64,000 nt of DNA from Clostridia bacterium (GTDB lineage Bacteria; Bacillota; Clostridia; Oscillospirales; Acutalibacteraceae). Position numbers and translations under genes: made by a program. The DNA lies in contig JAFPUM010000062.1 in NCBI GenBank assembly GCA_017395425.1, positions 1 through 64,000 of the forward strand. The letters are read 5' to 3'. Positions 27,968 through 36,226 of this stretch are shown piece by piece. A model generated the notes under the pieces. It saw nothing but the letters and a program-made list of their open reading frames with translations. It had not been told where the DNA came from and did no database searches. Each line of letters opens with the position of its first letter. Position 1 is the stretch's first letter.

Positions 27968-29224
27968 ATGAATAAGATGAAGAAGAAAATCATTGCTCTT
28001 TCTCTGCTGCTTGCCGTACTGTTTGCCGCCGCGCCGGTTGCTCCCTCTGCGCGGACGGTCTATGCCTACGGGGAAACCCTGCCGCCCGCCAATGCTGCTG
28101 CCGTCAGTCAGACCCCGTCCTCCGAACCCAAGCACAACCTCGACCTCACCGCCAAAGCTGCCGCCTTGATGAACGCCGAAACCGGACAGATTGTCTATGC
28201 GCTCAACGCACAGGAGCGTCTGCCCGAAGCCTCCATCACCAAGGTCATGACCATGCTGCTGGTCTTTGAAGCCATCGACGCGGGCAAACTTACCCTTGAC
28301 GAAACCGTGACTTGCAGCGAGTACGCTGCCTCGATGGGCGGCTCGCAAATCTGGCTGGAGCCGGGCGAACAGATGACCGTCCACGAACTTATCAAAGCCG
28401 CGCTGGTCGGTTCCGCCAATGACGCCTGCGTCGCGCTGGGCGAACATCTCGCCGGCTCCAACGACGCCTTTGTCGCCATGATGAACGACCGCGCCGAACA
28501 GCTTGGCATGAGCAGCACCTTCTATTGCAACTGCACCGGGCTGGACGCGGAGGGTCACGTCACCTCGGCACAGGATATTGCCGTCGCCTCAGCGGAATTA
28601 CTCCGGCATGAGGCTGTGACCGATTACACCCGCATCTGGATGGATACCCTGCGCGGCGGCACCTTGCAATTAACCAACACCAACAAGCTCATCAAGCAGT
28701 ACAACGGCGCGATCGGTCTGAAAACCGGCACCACCAGTCAGGCGGGCTGCTGCATATCCGCGGCGGCACAGCGCGACGGTATGACCATGATCGCGGTCAT
28801 TCTCGGCGCGCCCAACAGCAAGAGCCGCTTCGCCGACGCCAAAAAACTGCTCGACTACGGCTTTGCCAACTGGGAACTCACCGACATCTCCGCCATTCAG
28901 CCGGAACTGCCCGACATCCCCGTTACCGGCGGCATGGAAAAGCAGATCGGCGCGTTCGTACAGATGGAAGGCAAGGTTCTCACCGAAAAGGGCAAGGGCA
29001 AGGACATCTCGGTCAAGGTGGAGCTTCCTGAATCGCTCGAAGCCCCCGTGGCACTGGGACAGCCCATCGGCACCGTGCGTCTCTCCCTCGGCAGTGAAAC
29101 CGTCGGCGAATTCGACATTCTCGCCGACCGCGACGCGCCCAAAGTCACCTTCGGCGCCGCCATGCGGGAATTGTGGAAGGGCATGGTGGGGAATGCGGAA
29201 TTCGTAATGCGGAATGCGGAATGA
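27968..29224 (+). CDS. D-alanyl-D-alanine carboxypeptidase (DacA/DacF, PBP5-like)
   Basis: This exported enzyme trims the terminal D-Ala from peptidoglycan stem peptides. The 418-residue protein has a signal peptide (residues about 8-33), then the S11 peptidase motifs SITK (Ser89, Lys92), SAN (in VGSAND) and KTG (in LKTGTTSQAG), followed by a PBP5-like beta domain. The ATG at 27968 follows AAAGGAA; the open frame starts upstream at 27818, but that part is non-coding. The last eleven residues (GNAEFVMRNAE) are encoded by a short AATGCGGAAT-type repeat that has run into the gene end, where the family normally has an amphipathic membrane anchor. Confidence 0.94.
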   Translation: MNKMKKKIIALSLLLAVLFAAAPVAPSARTVYAYGETLPPANAAAVSQTPSSEPKHNLDLTAKAAALMNAETGQIVYALNAQERLPEASITKVMTMLLVFEAIDAGKLTLDETVTCSEYAASMGGSQIWLEPGEQMTVHELIKAALVGSANDACVALGEHLAGSNDAFVAMMNDRAEQLGMSSTFYCNCTGLDAEGHVTSAQDIAVASAELLRHEAVTDYTRIWMDTLRGGTLQLTNTNKLIKQYNGAIGLKTGTTSQAGCCISAAAQRDGMTMIAVILGAPNSKSRFADAKKLLDYGFANWELTDISAIQPELPDIPVTGGMEKQIGAFVQMEGKVLTEKGKGKDISVKVELPESLEAPVALGQPIGTVRLSLGSETVGEFDILADRDAPKVTFGAAMRELWKGMVGNAEFVMRNAE

Positions 29225-29226
29225 AT
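29200..29226. repeat. AATGCGGAAT short repeats at the 3' end of the carboxypeptidase gene
   Basis: About four degenerate AATGCGGAAT units overlap the last codons and stop of the carboxypeptidase gene. A single similar unit lies at the end of the tarI-like gene (about 20110-20120). Confidence 0.6.
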
Positions 29227-29232
29227 GGAAAT

Positions 29233-29271
29233 ACCCGCGCAAGGTCTGAAAGAATCAAACCTTGTGCGGGT
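29233..29271. terminator. Bidirectional terminator
   Basis: ACCCGCGCAAGGT (29233-29245) pairs with ACCTTGTGCGGGT (29259-29271) with one G-U pair. It lies between the convergent carboxypeptidase and SOD-family genes. Confidence 0.8.
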
Positions 29272-29283
29272 TTGTCATTGCCG

Positions 29284-29820
29284 TCACACCGTCGTAATCA
29301 CGCCACAGGCGATTTTTGCGCCGGCATTGCCCGACGGCTGGGTGGTGAAATCATCGTAGGAACTGTGAATGATGACGGTTTTGCCGATTACCTCATCCAC
29401 GCTGAACCGCTCCAGCAGAACCGCGTTCCACGCGCTGCCGTTGTTGGCAAAGATGGGCGGCAGGTCGCCCGCGTGCTGCGGGTGGGGGCAATCGTTGGGA
29501 TTGTAGTGTGAACCCGCGTCGGCAAAGGGGTCTTCTTCATTGCCGCTGCATGAACCGCCTTGATGGATGTGCATGGCGTGAATGGTATTGCCGCAGGGTT
29601 CGTCGGGAACGGGCAGTCCCGTCACAGCGGTCAGCACCAGTACGCCCTGCGGTTCGCTGTAAAATACCACGCTGCCTTCGATGTCGGGATACGCCTCCGA
29701 GCCGCGTATATCCGCAAATGCCGCCGGGGGATTGCTCAGAATCAGTTCCGCGAGCCGTGAAATAAAGCCGTTCTCCCCGTTGGTTACACTGTTCATTGCA
29801 TTCATGTCCATTATGTCCAC
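29284..29820 (-). CDS. Cu/Zn superoxide dismutase family protein without signal peptide
   Basis: A 178-residue protein with the full Cu/Zn SOD metal set: HIH (His84, His86), His105 in SHYNP, His113, His116 and Asp119 in HPQHAGDLP, and His152 in VIIHSSYDDF. Cys91 and Cys172 are placed to form the family disulfide, and the C-terminal PSGNAGAKIACGVI matches the SOD closing strand. Known bacterial enzymes are usually exported, but the N-terminus here is polar and Met/Asn-rich with no signal peptide, so it would act in the cytoplasm if active. It is a single-gene unit. Activity is inferred from ligands only. Confidence 0.88.
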   Translation of the reverse strand: MDIMDMNAMNSVTNGENGFISRLAELILSNPPAAFADIRGSEAYPDIEGSVVFYSEPQGVLVLTAVTGLPVPDEPCGNTIHAMHIHQGGSCSGNEEDPFADAGSHYNPNDCPHPQHAGDLPPIFANNGSAWNAVLLERFSVDEVIGKTVIIHSSYDDFTTQPSGNAGAKIACGVITTV

Positions 29821-29989
29821 ACCTTTCCAATCACATTCAACTGCACACGCAGTTATTACAGGATATGCGCCTTTCTCCCGAATGCAACCAGTGAACCAAC
29901 AGCCGTCCGGTGTGAAAAATTCCTTTGCGGAACCATCAGCACCCGACGGCTGTGCAGTTACTTTCTGTTTGTATAACAGGAAGGCGCGA

Positions 29990-30178
29990 TTATCTGATCA
30001 TGTTGTAAAAATCTTCCAGCGCGCTGCCCATATTGTCGGCGGCGTTCATCAGACGGCGCCGGAGCTTGCGCTTACTCGGCATACCGCACACGCTCCCGAA
30101 ACCTGCCGCGCCGACTGCCGCGCCCAGCAGCATTCCCAGACCGATGCCCTTCATCAGATGCTGATTTCTTCCGGTCAT
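29990..30178 (-). CDS. Small membrane-associated protein (62 aa), unknown
   Basis: A 62-residue protein with a Gly-rich hydrophobic stretch (residues about 10-31, LMKGIGLGMLLGAAVGAAGF), then a basic segment SKRKLRRR and a helical tail. This layout resembles the small YtxH-like or 'YgaC-type' one-helix proteins of Firmicutes, but no family can be assigned. The ATG at 30178 is preceded by AAAGGGAGATG, a good ribosome site. An inverted repeat (CAGCCGTC near 29900 with GACGGCTG near 29947) lies downstream and may end transcription. Confidence 0.65.
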   Translation of the reverse strand: MTGRNQHLMKGIGLGMLLGAAVGAAGFGSVCGMPSKRKLRRRLMNAADNMGSALEDFYNMIR

Positions 30179-30245
30179 TTCCGCTCATCTCCCTTTCTTT
30201 GACGGACGGTTTTATCACCATGCCAAACCGTCCGCATTTTTATTA

Positions 30246-30274
30246 TTGACAAGACGGCAATTTTGATTCATTAT
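30246..30274 (+). promoter_or_regulatory. Promoter of the trmL-capA-like operon
   Basis: TTGACA (30246-30251), 17 bp, CATTAT (30269-30274), about 78 bp upstream of trmL. Confidence 0.65.
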
Positions 30275-30351
30275 ATATGTATGGATAAAATGCTATGAAG
30301 TGTCATGGTAATTTATGCCAATCATTCTATCACAGGAGACGAAACGTCACA

Positions 30352-30867
30352 ATGGCAAGATTGAATATTGTATTGGTGGAGCCGGAGATTCCCCAGAATA
30401 CCGGCAACATCGCCCGCACCTGCGCCGCTACCGGTGCCCGTCTGCACTTGGTCGAACCGATGGGTTTTAAAATCGACGACAAAAAGCTCAAACGCGCCGG
30501 ACTGGATTACTGGTATCTGCTCGATATCACCTATTATGCCTCGCTCGACGATTTTTTTCAAAAGAACCCGGGCGGACAGTTTTATTATTTTTCCACCAAG
30601 GCACAGCACACCCATTCCGATATCACCTATCCCGACGACTGCTACCTCGTCTTCGGTAAAGAAACCGCCGGTCTGCCTGAATCGCTGCTCTATGCCAACC
30701 CCGACCGCTGCGTCCGGCTGCCCATGATCGGTCAGGCGCGCAGTCTCAATCTCTCCAACGCCGTCGCCGTCGGCGCCTATGAAGTCCTGCGCCAATGGGA
30801 GTATCCCGCACTGCAAAATGAGGGCAGGCTGCGCGAGTACGATTGGAATGACACATCTGTTTCATAA
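30352..30867 (+). CDS. trmL: tRNA (cytidine(34)-2'-O)-methyltransferase
   Basis: TrmL methylates the ribose of wobble base 34 of leucine tRNAs using SAM. The 171-residue protein is a minimal SPOUT enzyme with motif EPEIPQNTGNIARTCAATG at the N-terminus, LVFGKETAGLP in the middle and the C-terminal knot loop IPM-like LPMIGQARSLNLSNAVAV. The ATG at 30352 has AGGAG 13 bp upstream; the longer frame to 30295 has no ribosome site. The CapA-like gene follows 38 bp later on the same strand. Confidence 0.94.
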   Translation: MARLNIVLVEPEIPQNTGNIARTCAATGARLHLVEPMGFKIDDKKLKRAGLDYWYLLDITYYASLDDFFQKNPGGQFYYFSTKAQHTHSDITYPDDCYLVFGKETAGLPESLLYANPDRCVRLPMIGQARSLNLSNAVAVGAYEVLRQWEYPALQNEGRLREYDWNDTSVS

Positions 30868-30905
30868 TATCCGTTGTAAACCGTTACCGGAGGTGATACC
30901 AGAAA

Positions 30906-32534
30906 ATGAAACGTATCTCCCGTATCGTCATCGTCAGTCTGCTCATGCTCAGTGCGCTCGCAACGGTTGTGGCGCTCCATCTCGGCAGCGGTGCGAAAAG
31001 CGTTTCGCAAGGAGACAGACCGCTTTCCACCACCGGTCTCAGCCTGTCGGACGAGGAATTCGCACTCTGCACCGGCGAATCCTATCTCTGCGGCGCGTTC
31101 TATGACGGACAAAAACTCACCGACGCGCGATGGTTCAGCAGCGATCCCTCCATTGCCTCCGTCGCGTCCGACGGCATGATTACCGCCCACAGCGTCGGAC
31201 AGGTCACCATCCGCGCCGAGTATTCCGAACATCAGGAAGTGGAAGCGACACTCTGGGTCTATACCAAACCCGACGCCTCCGCTGCAAAAATCATCCGTTC
31301 TCTCGCCTCCGATGGCGGAGATGATGCTTTTCTCGCCTTTGCCACGCTTGCGCGGCAGCTTGCCTGCGCGAAGAATTATAAGGTCAAGCCTCTCGCCGAT
31401 CTGCTGGACGGTCTGGTGCAATTCGGCAATCAGGGGGCAGGGGGCAGCGGTTCTCCCGAAAAAGCGTGGCAGCAGATACAAGCCGCGCAACGTTCTCTTG
31501 ACGGCGGCGAATGTCAGTCAATTGACGCGGATACGCTCCGACGGGCAGCTCTCTCCGCTTACTGTCAGGGCGAAAAACTCGCGGGCAGTGTGACGCTCTC
31601 CTTTGCCGGCGACTGCACCTTCGCCTATTTCAATGAAACCGACAGCCCTCATTTGTTTCCTTCGGTCTACCGTCAATCCGGCAGTGTCACCTATCCCCTT
31701 GACTTAACCAGAAGCGTCTTCGCCGCCGACGATCTCACCGTGGTCAATCTCGAAGGCACCCTCACCCAATCCCGCCGCCACAAGGACAAGACCTTCTATT
31801 TCCGCGGCGAACCCGCCTATGTGGATATTCTCACCCATTCCTCCGTCGAGGCGGTTACAGTGGAAAACAACCACTCGATGGATTACTTTGACGAGGGCTA
31901 CAACGATACCCTGCGCTGTCTTGGCGACGCCAAAATCCGCTATACCACTGCACTCTCCCCCGCCGTCACCGAAATCGGTACGTATCGCGTCGTGCTTCTC
32001 TCTCTTTCGATGGTGGGCGGCGACTATACCCCGGCATTGCGCACCGAAATGGAAGCTGCGATTCGTTCCTATCGCAACAGCGATACGGTCATAATCGTGA
32101 ATCTGCACTGGGGAATCGAAGGCAGCGGCGTCCCCGAATCATGGCAGGTGGAAGCGGCACACAGCATGATTGACGCGGGCGCGGATATGGTGGTGGGACA
32201 TCACCCCCACGTCTTACAGGGCATAGAGGTCTACAACGGTCATTATATCGCTTACAGCCTCGGCAATTTCAGCTTCGGCGGCAATTCCTCCGCCCGCAGT
32301 CCCGATACCGTGATCCTCCGTGCCTCCTTCACCGATGACAGCAACGGCAGCCGCCGCACCCGTGTATCTGTCGTTCCCTGTCTTACTACTTCCTCCGGCA
32401 GTACCGTCAATAATTTTCAACCCATGCCGCTCTTCGGCAGTCGGGGAGATGCCGCCGTCAATCGACTGCTCACCCTCAGCGCCAAACTGGATCACGGCAT
32501 TCCGGTTGTGTCATGGTCCCGCATTCCCGACTGA
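30906..32534 (+). CDS. CapA-family (PGA_cap) exported metallophosphatase-like protein with Ig-like domain
   Basis: A 542-residue exported protein. After a signal/anchor segment (residues about 5-25) comes a bacterial Ig-like (Big2) domain with WFSSDPSIASVASDGMITA, a helical spacer, and from about 220 a CapA-type domain with the metallophosphatase motifs FAGDC, VNLEGTLT, ENNHSMDY, NLHWGIE and GHHPHVLQ. CapA proteins are tied to poly-gamma-glutamate capsule or wall-phosphate work, but no CapB/CapC partners are here, so its substrate is unknown. GGAGGTGA lies just upstream of its ATG. Confidence 0.88.
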   Translation: MKRISRIVIVSLLMLSALATVVALHLGSGAKSVSQGDRPLSTTGLSLSDEEFALCTGESYLCGAFYDGQKLTDARWFSSDPSIASVASDGMITAHSVGQVTIRAEYSEHQEVEATLWVYTKPDASAAKIIRSLASDGGDDAFLAFATLARQLACAKNYKVKPLADLLDGLVQFGNQGAGGSGSPEKAWQQIQAAQRSLDGGECQSIDADTLRRAALSAYCQGEKLAGSVTLSFAGDCTFAYFNETDSPHLFPSVYRQSGSVTYPLDLTRSVFAADDLTVVNLEGTLTQSRRHKDKTFYFRGEPAYVDILTHSSVEAVTVENNHSMDYFDEGYNDTLRCLGDAKIRYTTALSPAVTEIGTYRVVLLSLSMVGGDYTPALRTEMEAAIRSYRNSDTVIIVNLHWGIEGSGVPESWQVEAAHSMIDAGADMVVGHHPHVLQGIEVYNGHYIAYSLGNFSFGGNSSARSPDTVILRASFTDDSNGSRRTRVSVVPCLTTSSGSTVNNFQPMPLFGSRGDAAVNRLLTLSAKLDHGIPVVSWSRIPD

Positions 32535-32546
32535 TCCGCTACACAG

Positions 32547-32600
32547 AAAAACCGTTCCGACCTGTGCTAAATGGCACAGATCGGAACGGTTTGCCTTTGT
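32547..32600. terminator. Terminator between convergent genes
   Basis: AACCGTTCCGA (32550-32560) pairs with TCGGAACGGTT (32581-32591), with an inner GTGC/GCAC pair. Confidence 0.75.
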
Positions 32601-32674
32601 ATTTCAGAAACTATATCAAACGACAATCAATGATTCTGTGTTTCAACGGAACAGTACAAAGTACGCTGTTGCGA

Positions 32675-33742
32675 TTATTCAGCGGGGGTTTCCTCAGCAG
32701 CAGGAGCTTCCTCAGCAGCAGGAGTTTTCTCAGCAGCGGGAGTTTCCTCAGCAGCGGGAGCTTCCTCAGCAGCGGGAGCTTCCTCAGCAGCGGGAGCTTC
32801 CTCAGCAGCAGGAGCTTCCTCAGCAGCAGGAGCTTCCTCGGCAGCATTCGACGCGGCGGTGACAGCAGCGGCAGCGGCAGCAGCTTCTACAGGTGCAGCA
32901 GCGCTTGCGTCAGCGGGAGCAGCTGCTGCTTGATCAAAAGGGACGATGGGAGCCTGTTCTGCGGGCAGGCAGATGTCAGGAACATCCTGCAGCTGCACGG
33001 AACCGTTGCCCACAGCATCAGCCTTCAGCTTGTAGTATGCCTCTACCTTGGTCGCCTGCATATAGGGAGCAATCCAGATGTAAGCCAGACCGCAGGTGCA
33101 GATGCCCAAGATATGCCAGAGAATGAAGGAGAGATCCAGCACGAAGAGCTTGCCTTTGTTGCCCTTGGTCATAGCCTTGGACATTCTGAAGGCTTCCTTG
33201 CTGGAAAGCGAGGGATTCTCACCCAGCAGATACGGCACCATGCTGTACTCGTAAGACTTGATGATACCCGGAATGATAAAGAGCAAGCTCCACAGAGCGA
33301 TCTTCACACCCATCCAGAGCATGATCAAACCGACATGAGCGAACTTCTTGAGAGGAGTGAAGATTTCGCCGAAACCGGTCTTCAGACCGCGACTCATCTC
33401 AAAGAAACGGAGCAGACCGACGGACAGCGGGAACGTAAGCAGTACTTCCACTACCAGATTGAGAATGCCCTGGAGGGAGGATGCCGCCTGCACCTGCTCA
33501 CTGGGCTGAATGGCGGAATAATCGCCGTTCATGAGCGCCTGCATTTCGTCCTGATCGATGGTCGTCAGCGCGTTTACCTCAGTCGCGTCCGCACCGGTCA
33601 CCAGACAGGAAACCGTCTGGGTAATCCACGATGCACAGCTGCCAAGCAAGCCTACGATAGCCATTGCTACCAAAGCCTTCCAAAAATACTTTTTCAGAGC
33701 GGCTTTCGCGTTGGTCTTCAATTCGGATCTTGACCAATTCAT
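32675..33742 (-). CDS. DUF975 membrane protein with a C-terminal AAEEAP repeat tail
   Basis: A 355-residue protein whose first 240 residues resemble the DUF975 family: N-terminal SELKTNAKAALKKYFWKAL, several membrane segments, and WMGVKIALWSLLFIIPGIIKSYEYSMVPYLL. The last third is low-complexity: an Ala-rich stretch followed by about ten copies of a six-residue AAEEAP/AAEETP unit encoded by an 18-bp tandem repeat (about 32690-32850). The tail is strongly acidic and would face the cytoplasm or wall. The ATG at 33742 follows AAAGGAG; function of DUF975 is unknown. Confidence 0.85.
   Translation of the reverse strand: MNWSRSELKTNAKAALKKYFWKALVAMAIVGLLGSCASWITQTVSCLVTGADATEVNALTTIDQDEMQALMNGDYSAIQPSEQVQAASSLQGILNLVVEVLLTFPLSVGLLRFFEMSRGLKTGFGEIFTPLKKFAHVGLIMLWMGVKIALWSLLFIIPGIIKSYEYSMVPYLLGENPSLSSKEAFRMSKAMTKGNKGKLFVLDLSFILWHILGICTCGLAYIWIAPYMQATKVEAYYKLKADAVGNGSVQLQDVPDICLPAEQAPIVPFDQAAAAPADASAAAPVEAAAAAAAVTAASNAAEEAPAAEEAPAAEEAPAAEEAPAAEEAPAAEETPAAEKTPAAEEAPAAEETPAE
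32690..32850. repeat. 18-bp tandem repeat coding AAEEAP
   Basis: Around nine near-identical copies of an 18-bp unit (GGAGCTTCCTCAGCAGCA and variants) lie in frame in the DUF975 gene. Unit length is a multiple of three, so copy-number change would alter tail length without a frameshift. Confidence 0.85.
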
Positions 33743-33919
33743 AGAATAAAACAACTCCTTTTCACATAACCTTTTTCATCCATTGTCTGAATAAAAAAGT
33801 TCTGAAATACCTTGGCACGTCACTTTTGCCTCTTCTATATTAACAAATTTATTTCAATTTTTCAATAGTTTTTTTATTTTTTTATCATTAATTCTTCGTT
33901 TTTTTCGGAATGATATATC

Positions 33920-33965
33920 AAAAAAGGAAGAAGCCGAATCCGGTTTCCCGTTTTCCGCTTCTTCC
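33920..33965 (-). terminator. Terminator of the BY-kinase gene
   Basis: GGAAGAAGC (33926-33934) pairs with GCTTCTTCC (33957-33965); on the minus strand the stem is followed by six Ts. The rest of 33755-34011 holds nothing recognisable. Confidence 0.7.
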
Positions 33966-34011
33966 CGTCTGTATGATGCTCTGCCGCCTCGCTGTCAAGG
34001 GACAGAATCCT

Positions 34012-35625
34012 TTATTTCTTTGCCGTATCCTTGGTTTCATCCACCGTCTTGTCATCTGCCGCTGCGTCATCATTTTCCTCATCTTTCGGGTTGGAGCGGT
34101 AGGCATAGTCACGGTAAGCATAGTCGCGGTAGGCATAGTCGCGATAACGATAGGAATACTTATACTTATACTTGTAGTTATAATAATAGCCTCTTCTGCT
34201 GCCCTGCACATCATTGAGTACAAAACCGAGCATATTGGCACCCGCAAATTCCAACTGCTTGAGTGATTCAGCAATATCATCGTAAGTGGACATCTTGTGC
34301 TTGATGACCATTACCACGCCGCTCACCGAATTGGTCATGACCAGCGCGTCGCTGACCACGTTAATGGGCGGTGTATCCAGAATGATGTAGTCATACTGCT
34401 TGGCGAGCTTTTTGAGCAGGGCGGCAAACTGATCGGACGAAAGCAGCTCGGAGGGATTGGGAGGCATAGGTCCGGACGTCAGCACGTCCAGATTCTCCAT
34501 GACGTCCGACTTGATGGATTCCTCCGGGGTGGACATATTGACAATCAGAGTGGAAAGTCCCTTGGTATTGCTGAGTTTGAAGGTCTTGTGCTGCACCGGC
34601 TTTCTCATATCGGCATCGATCAGCAGCACGCGGCTGTTGGTCTGCGCAAATGCCAGCGCAATATTCGCCGACACGGTGGATTTGCCGTCACTGGGATTCG
34701 GACTGGAAATGGCAATAATCTTTTTATTGGAGGTTCCCAGCGCGAACATGATATTGGTGCGGATGGACTTGTAGCTTTCCACCACGTTGAACGGAACCAC
34801 CTTGTCCACCAACAGCATTCTGGGCGAACTAGTGGAATGACCCTTCTTTTTCTTCTTTTTGTTATCCTCTTCTGTGACAACTTTCTGCACATCACCCAGT
34901 ACCGCTTTGTCAAACAACTCGGACAGTTCATCGGAGGTCTTGACGGTATCATCAAAGAAATCCACCACAAAAATCAGTCCGGCTGCCACCACAATACCGA
35001 CCAAAGCGCCCAGAAGCGCGTTCTTCACGGCACTCGCCGACACGGGCGTATAATTGGGAACAGCGGGGTCGATCACTTCCACGGAACCGGCGCCCACCAC
35101 GCGAATCAGAAAATCGGGCGCTACCTGCGCCATCATGTTGCACAGTGCAGCCGAAATCTCCGGATCCGTCGTAACAGCGGAAATCTTCATGGCTTCCGTC
35201 TCTTCAATGGATGTCATGGTAAAGCAACTCTTAATGGAATCGGTATCGATTCTGCCATCCTGAATCCTGAAAACGGAAGAAAGCGTTTCTTCATCAAATT
35301 CCAGCACCAGCAGATTGCCGATCTTGTCCATCACGGAGTTGCTCTTGAGCACCACCACATAGGTATCCACCAGCGACTTGGAGAATGTCAGATTGCTCAG
35401 GTTCACGCTGTTGTTATTTTCTTCCTGCGTAGTAGAGGTGGCAGTCACACGGTCACTTCTGACATACAGGGATGTGTAAGATTCATATTTGAGCGGCACC
35501 AGAAATTTTGTGTACAAAAAGGAGCATGTGCCAAATAATATGGCGCATACAATAATCAGCCAAATCTTACTCAAAAGCAGAGATATCAATTGCCTGATAT
35601 CATAACCGTCATTTTGTTTAACCAA
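34012..35625 (-). CDS. Fused chain-length-determinant (Wzz) and BY-type tyrosine kinase
   Basis: A 537-residue membrane protein joining a Wzz/polysaccharide co-polymerase part (transmembrane segments at about 20-40 and 203-222) to a cytoplasmic BY-kinase. The kinase has Walker A SSPNPSDGKST (GKST at 314-317), Walker A' VLLIDADMRKP (334-343) and Walker B YIILDTPP. The tail carries 15 tyrosines between 480 and 510, three of the units being YAYRD, as in the autophosphorylated Tyr cluster of Wzc/CpsD. Such proteins control capsule or exopolysaccharide length. No polysaccharide genes adjoin it here; it is transcribed alone from 35659-35687. Confidence 0.93.
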   Translation of the reverse strand: MVKQNDGYDIRQLISLLLSKIWLIIVCAILFGTCSFLYTKFLVPLKYESYTSLYVRSDRVTATSTTQEENNNSVNLSNLTFSKSLVDTYVVVLKSNSVMDKIGNLLVLEFDEETLSSVFRIQDGRIDTDSIKSCFTMTSIEETEAMKISAVTTDPEISAALCNMMAQVAPDFLIRVVGAGSVEVIDPAVPNYTPVSASAVKNALLGALVGIVVAAGLIFVVDFFDDTVKTSDELSELFDKAVLGDVQKVVTEEDNKKKKKKGHSTSSPRMLLVDKVVPFNVVESYKSIRTNIMFALGTSNKKIIAISSPNPSDGKSTVSANIALAFAQTNSRVLLIDADMRKPVQHKTFKLSNTKGLSTLIVNMSTPEESIKSDVMENLDVLTSGPMPPNPSELLSSDQFAALLKKLAKQYDYIILDTPPINVVSDALVMTNSVSGVVMVIKHKMSTYDDIAESLKQLEFAGANMLGFVLNDVQGSRRGYYYNYKYKYKYSYRYRDYAYRDYAYRDYAYRSNPKDEENDDAAADDKTVDETKDTAKK

Positions 35626-35658
35626 TCAAACTACCTCATTTCATATGTCATTTTCTTC

Positions 35659-35687
35659 ATTATAGCATTTTGCTATGTAAATGTCAA
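35659..35687 (-). promoter_or_regulatory. Consensus promoter of the BY-kinase gene
   Basis: TTGACA (35682-35687), 17 bp, TATAAT (35659-35664), 34 bp upstream of the start codon. The A/T-rich stretch from 35690 to 35889 holds no gene. Confidence 0.8.
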
Positions 35688-35889
35688 TCTACTTTCACTC
35701 TCCCGATAGTAGTAATCCCCCCTGTCAAAGTCCTTTTTTTTGTCCATTATCACAATTTTTTTCTAAACCCATTGCCATAGTGTCTCTCGCTCTCTAATGG
35801 CGATCTGCCCTATTTATCACAAAATTTTCACTTGATTCCCATGGATATTTGTGATAATCTATACGGGATACAATTTATCAAATCCTCAT

Positions 35890-35971
35890 GCGCCTGTGGT
35901 GGAATGGCAGACACGTCGGTTTTAGGAACCGATCCGCGAGGGTGCAGGTTCGAGTCCTGTCAGGCGCACCA
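35890..35971 (+). tRNA. tRNA-Leu (anticodon TAG), CCA encoded
   Basis: Acceptor stem GCGCCTG (35890-35896) pairs with CAGGCGC (35961-35967), followed by A and an encoded CCA. The anticodon stem TCGGT/ACCGA encloses loop TTTAGGA with anticodon TAG at 35923-35925. A class II variable arm (TCCGCGAGGGT) precedes the T-arm GCAGG-TTCGAGT-CCTGT. It reads CUA/CUG leucine codons. An antisense open frame across it is a known kind of false gene and is not annotated. A GCTTTGC/GCAAAGC hairpin follows at about 35981-35997. Confidence 0.97.
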
Positions 35972-36004
35972 ACAGCGCCCGCTTTGCGTTGCAAAGCATG
36001 GCTA

Positions 36005-36110
36005 AGTGAAGAGTGAATGGTGAATAGTGAATAGAGAATAACGTAAGGAGATAACCTCCGCCGCGCTGTTGTACTATTCACTATTCACCATTCTTTATTC
36101 ACTATTCACT
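36005..36110. repeat. Large inverted repeat made of GTGAATAGTGAA units
   Basis: The left part (36005-36042) consists of GTGAAT(A/G)GTGAA-like units and the right part (36072-36110) of their complement; a 16-bp core, GGTGAATAGTGAATAG, at 36019-36034 is the exact complement of 36074-36089. About 35 bp lie between the arms. It separates the tRNA from the accessory patch that follows. Confidence 0.75.
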
Positions 36111-36139
36111 GAACTTCAAATTAAGGAGATGTAGAATAA

Positions 36140-36223
36140 ATGCAAAGCAGTATTCTTCTCGAAAAATCACTGAAATTTGCCGCACGAATTGTAAAACTGA
36201 ATCGCTTTTCTTTTTCCGATTGA
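36140..36223 (+). pseudogene. N-terminal remnant of a four-helix-bundle (S23-type) protein
   Basis: An AAGGAGATG site precedes an ATG at 36140 that opens 27 codons reading MQSSILLEKSLKFAARIVKL and then stops at 36221-36223. The stretch LLEKSLKFAARIV is much like the start of the widespread bacterial 'four helix bundle' (23S rRNA intervening-sequence) proteins of about 120 residues, usually ending 'RSGTSIGAN' further on, which is missing here. I read it as a truncated gene; a genuine 27-residue peptide cannot be ruled out. Confidence 0.5.
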
Positions 36224-36226
36224 CCA

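Noticed and set aside
35878-36081. Open frame antisense to the tRNA-Leu gene (67 residues).
   Set aside because: It is the complement of the tRNA gene and the following repeat; this is a well-known source of false proteins.
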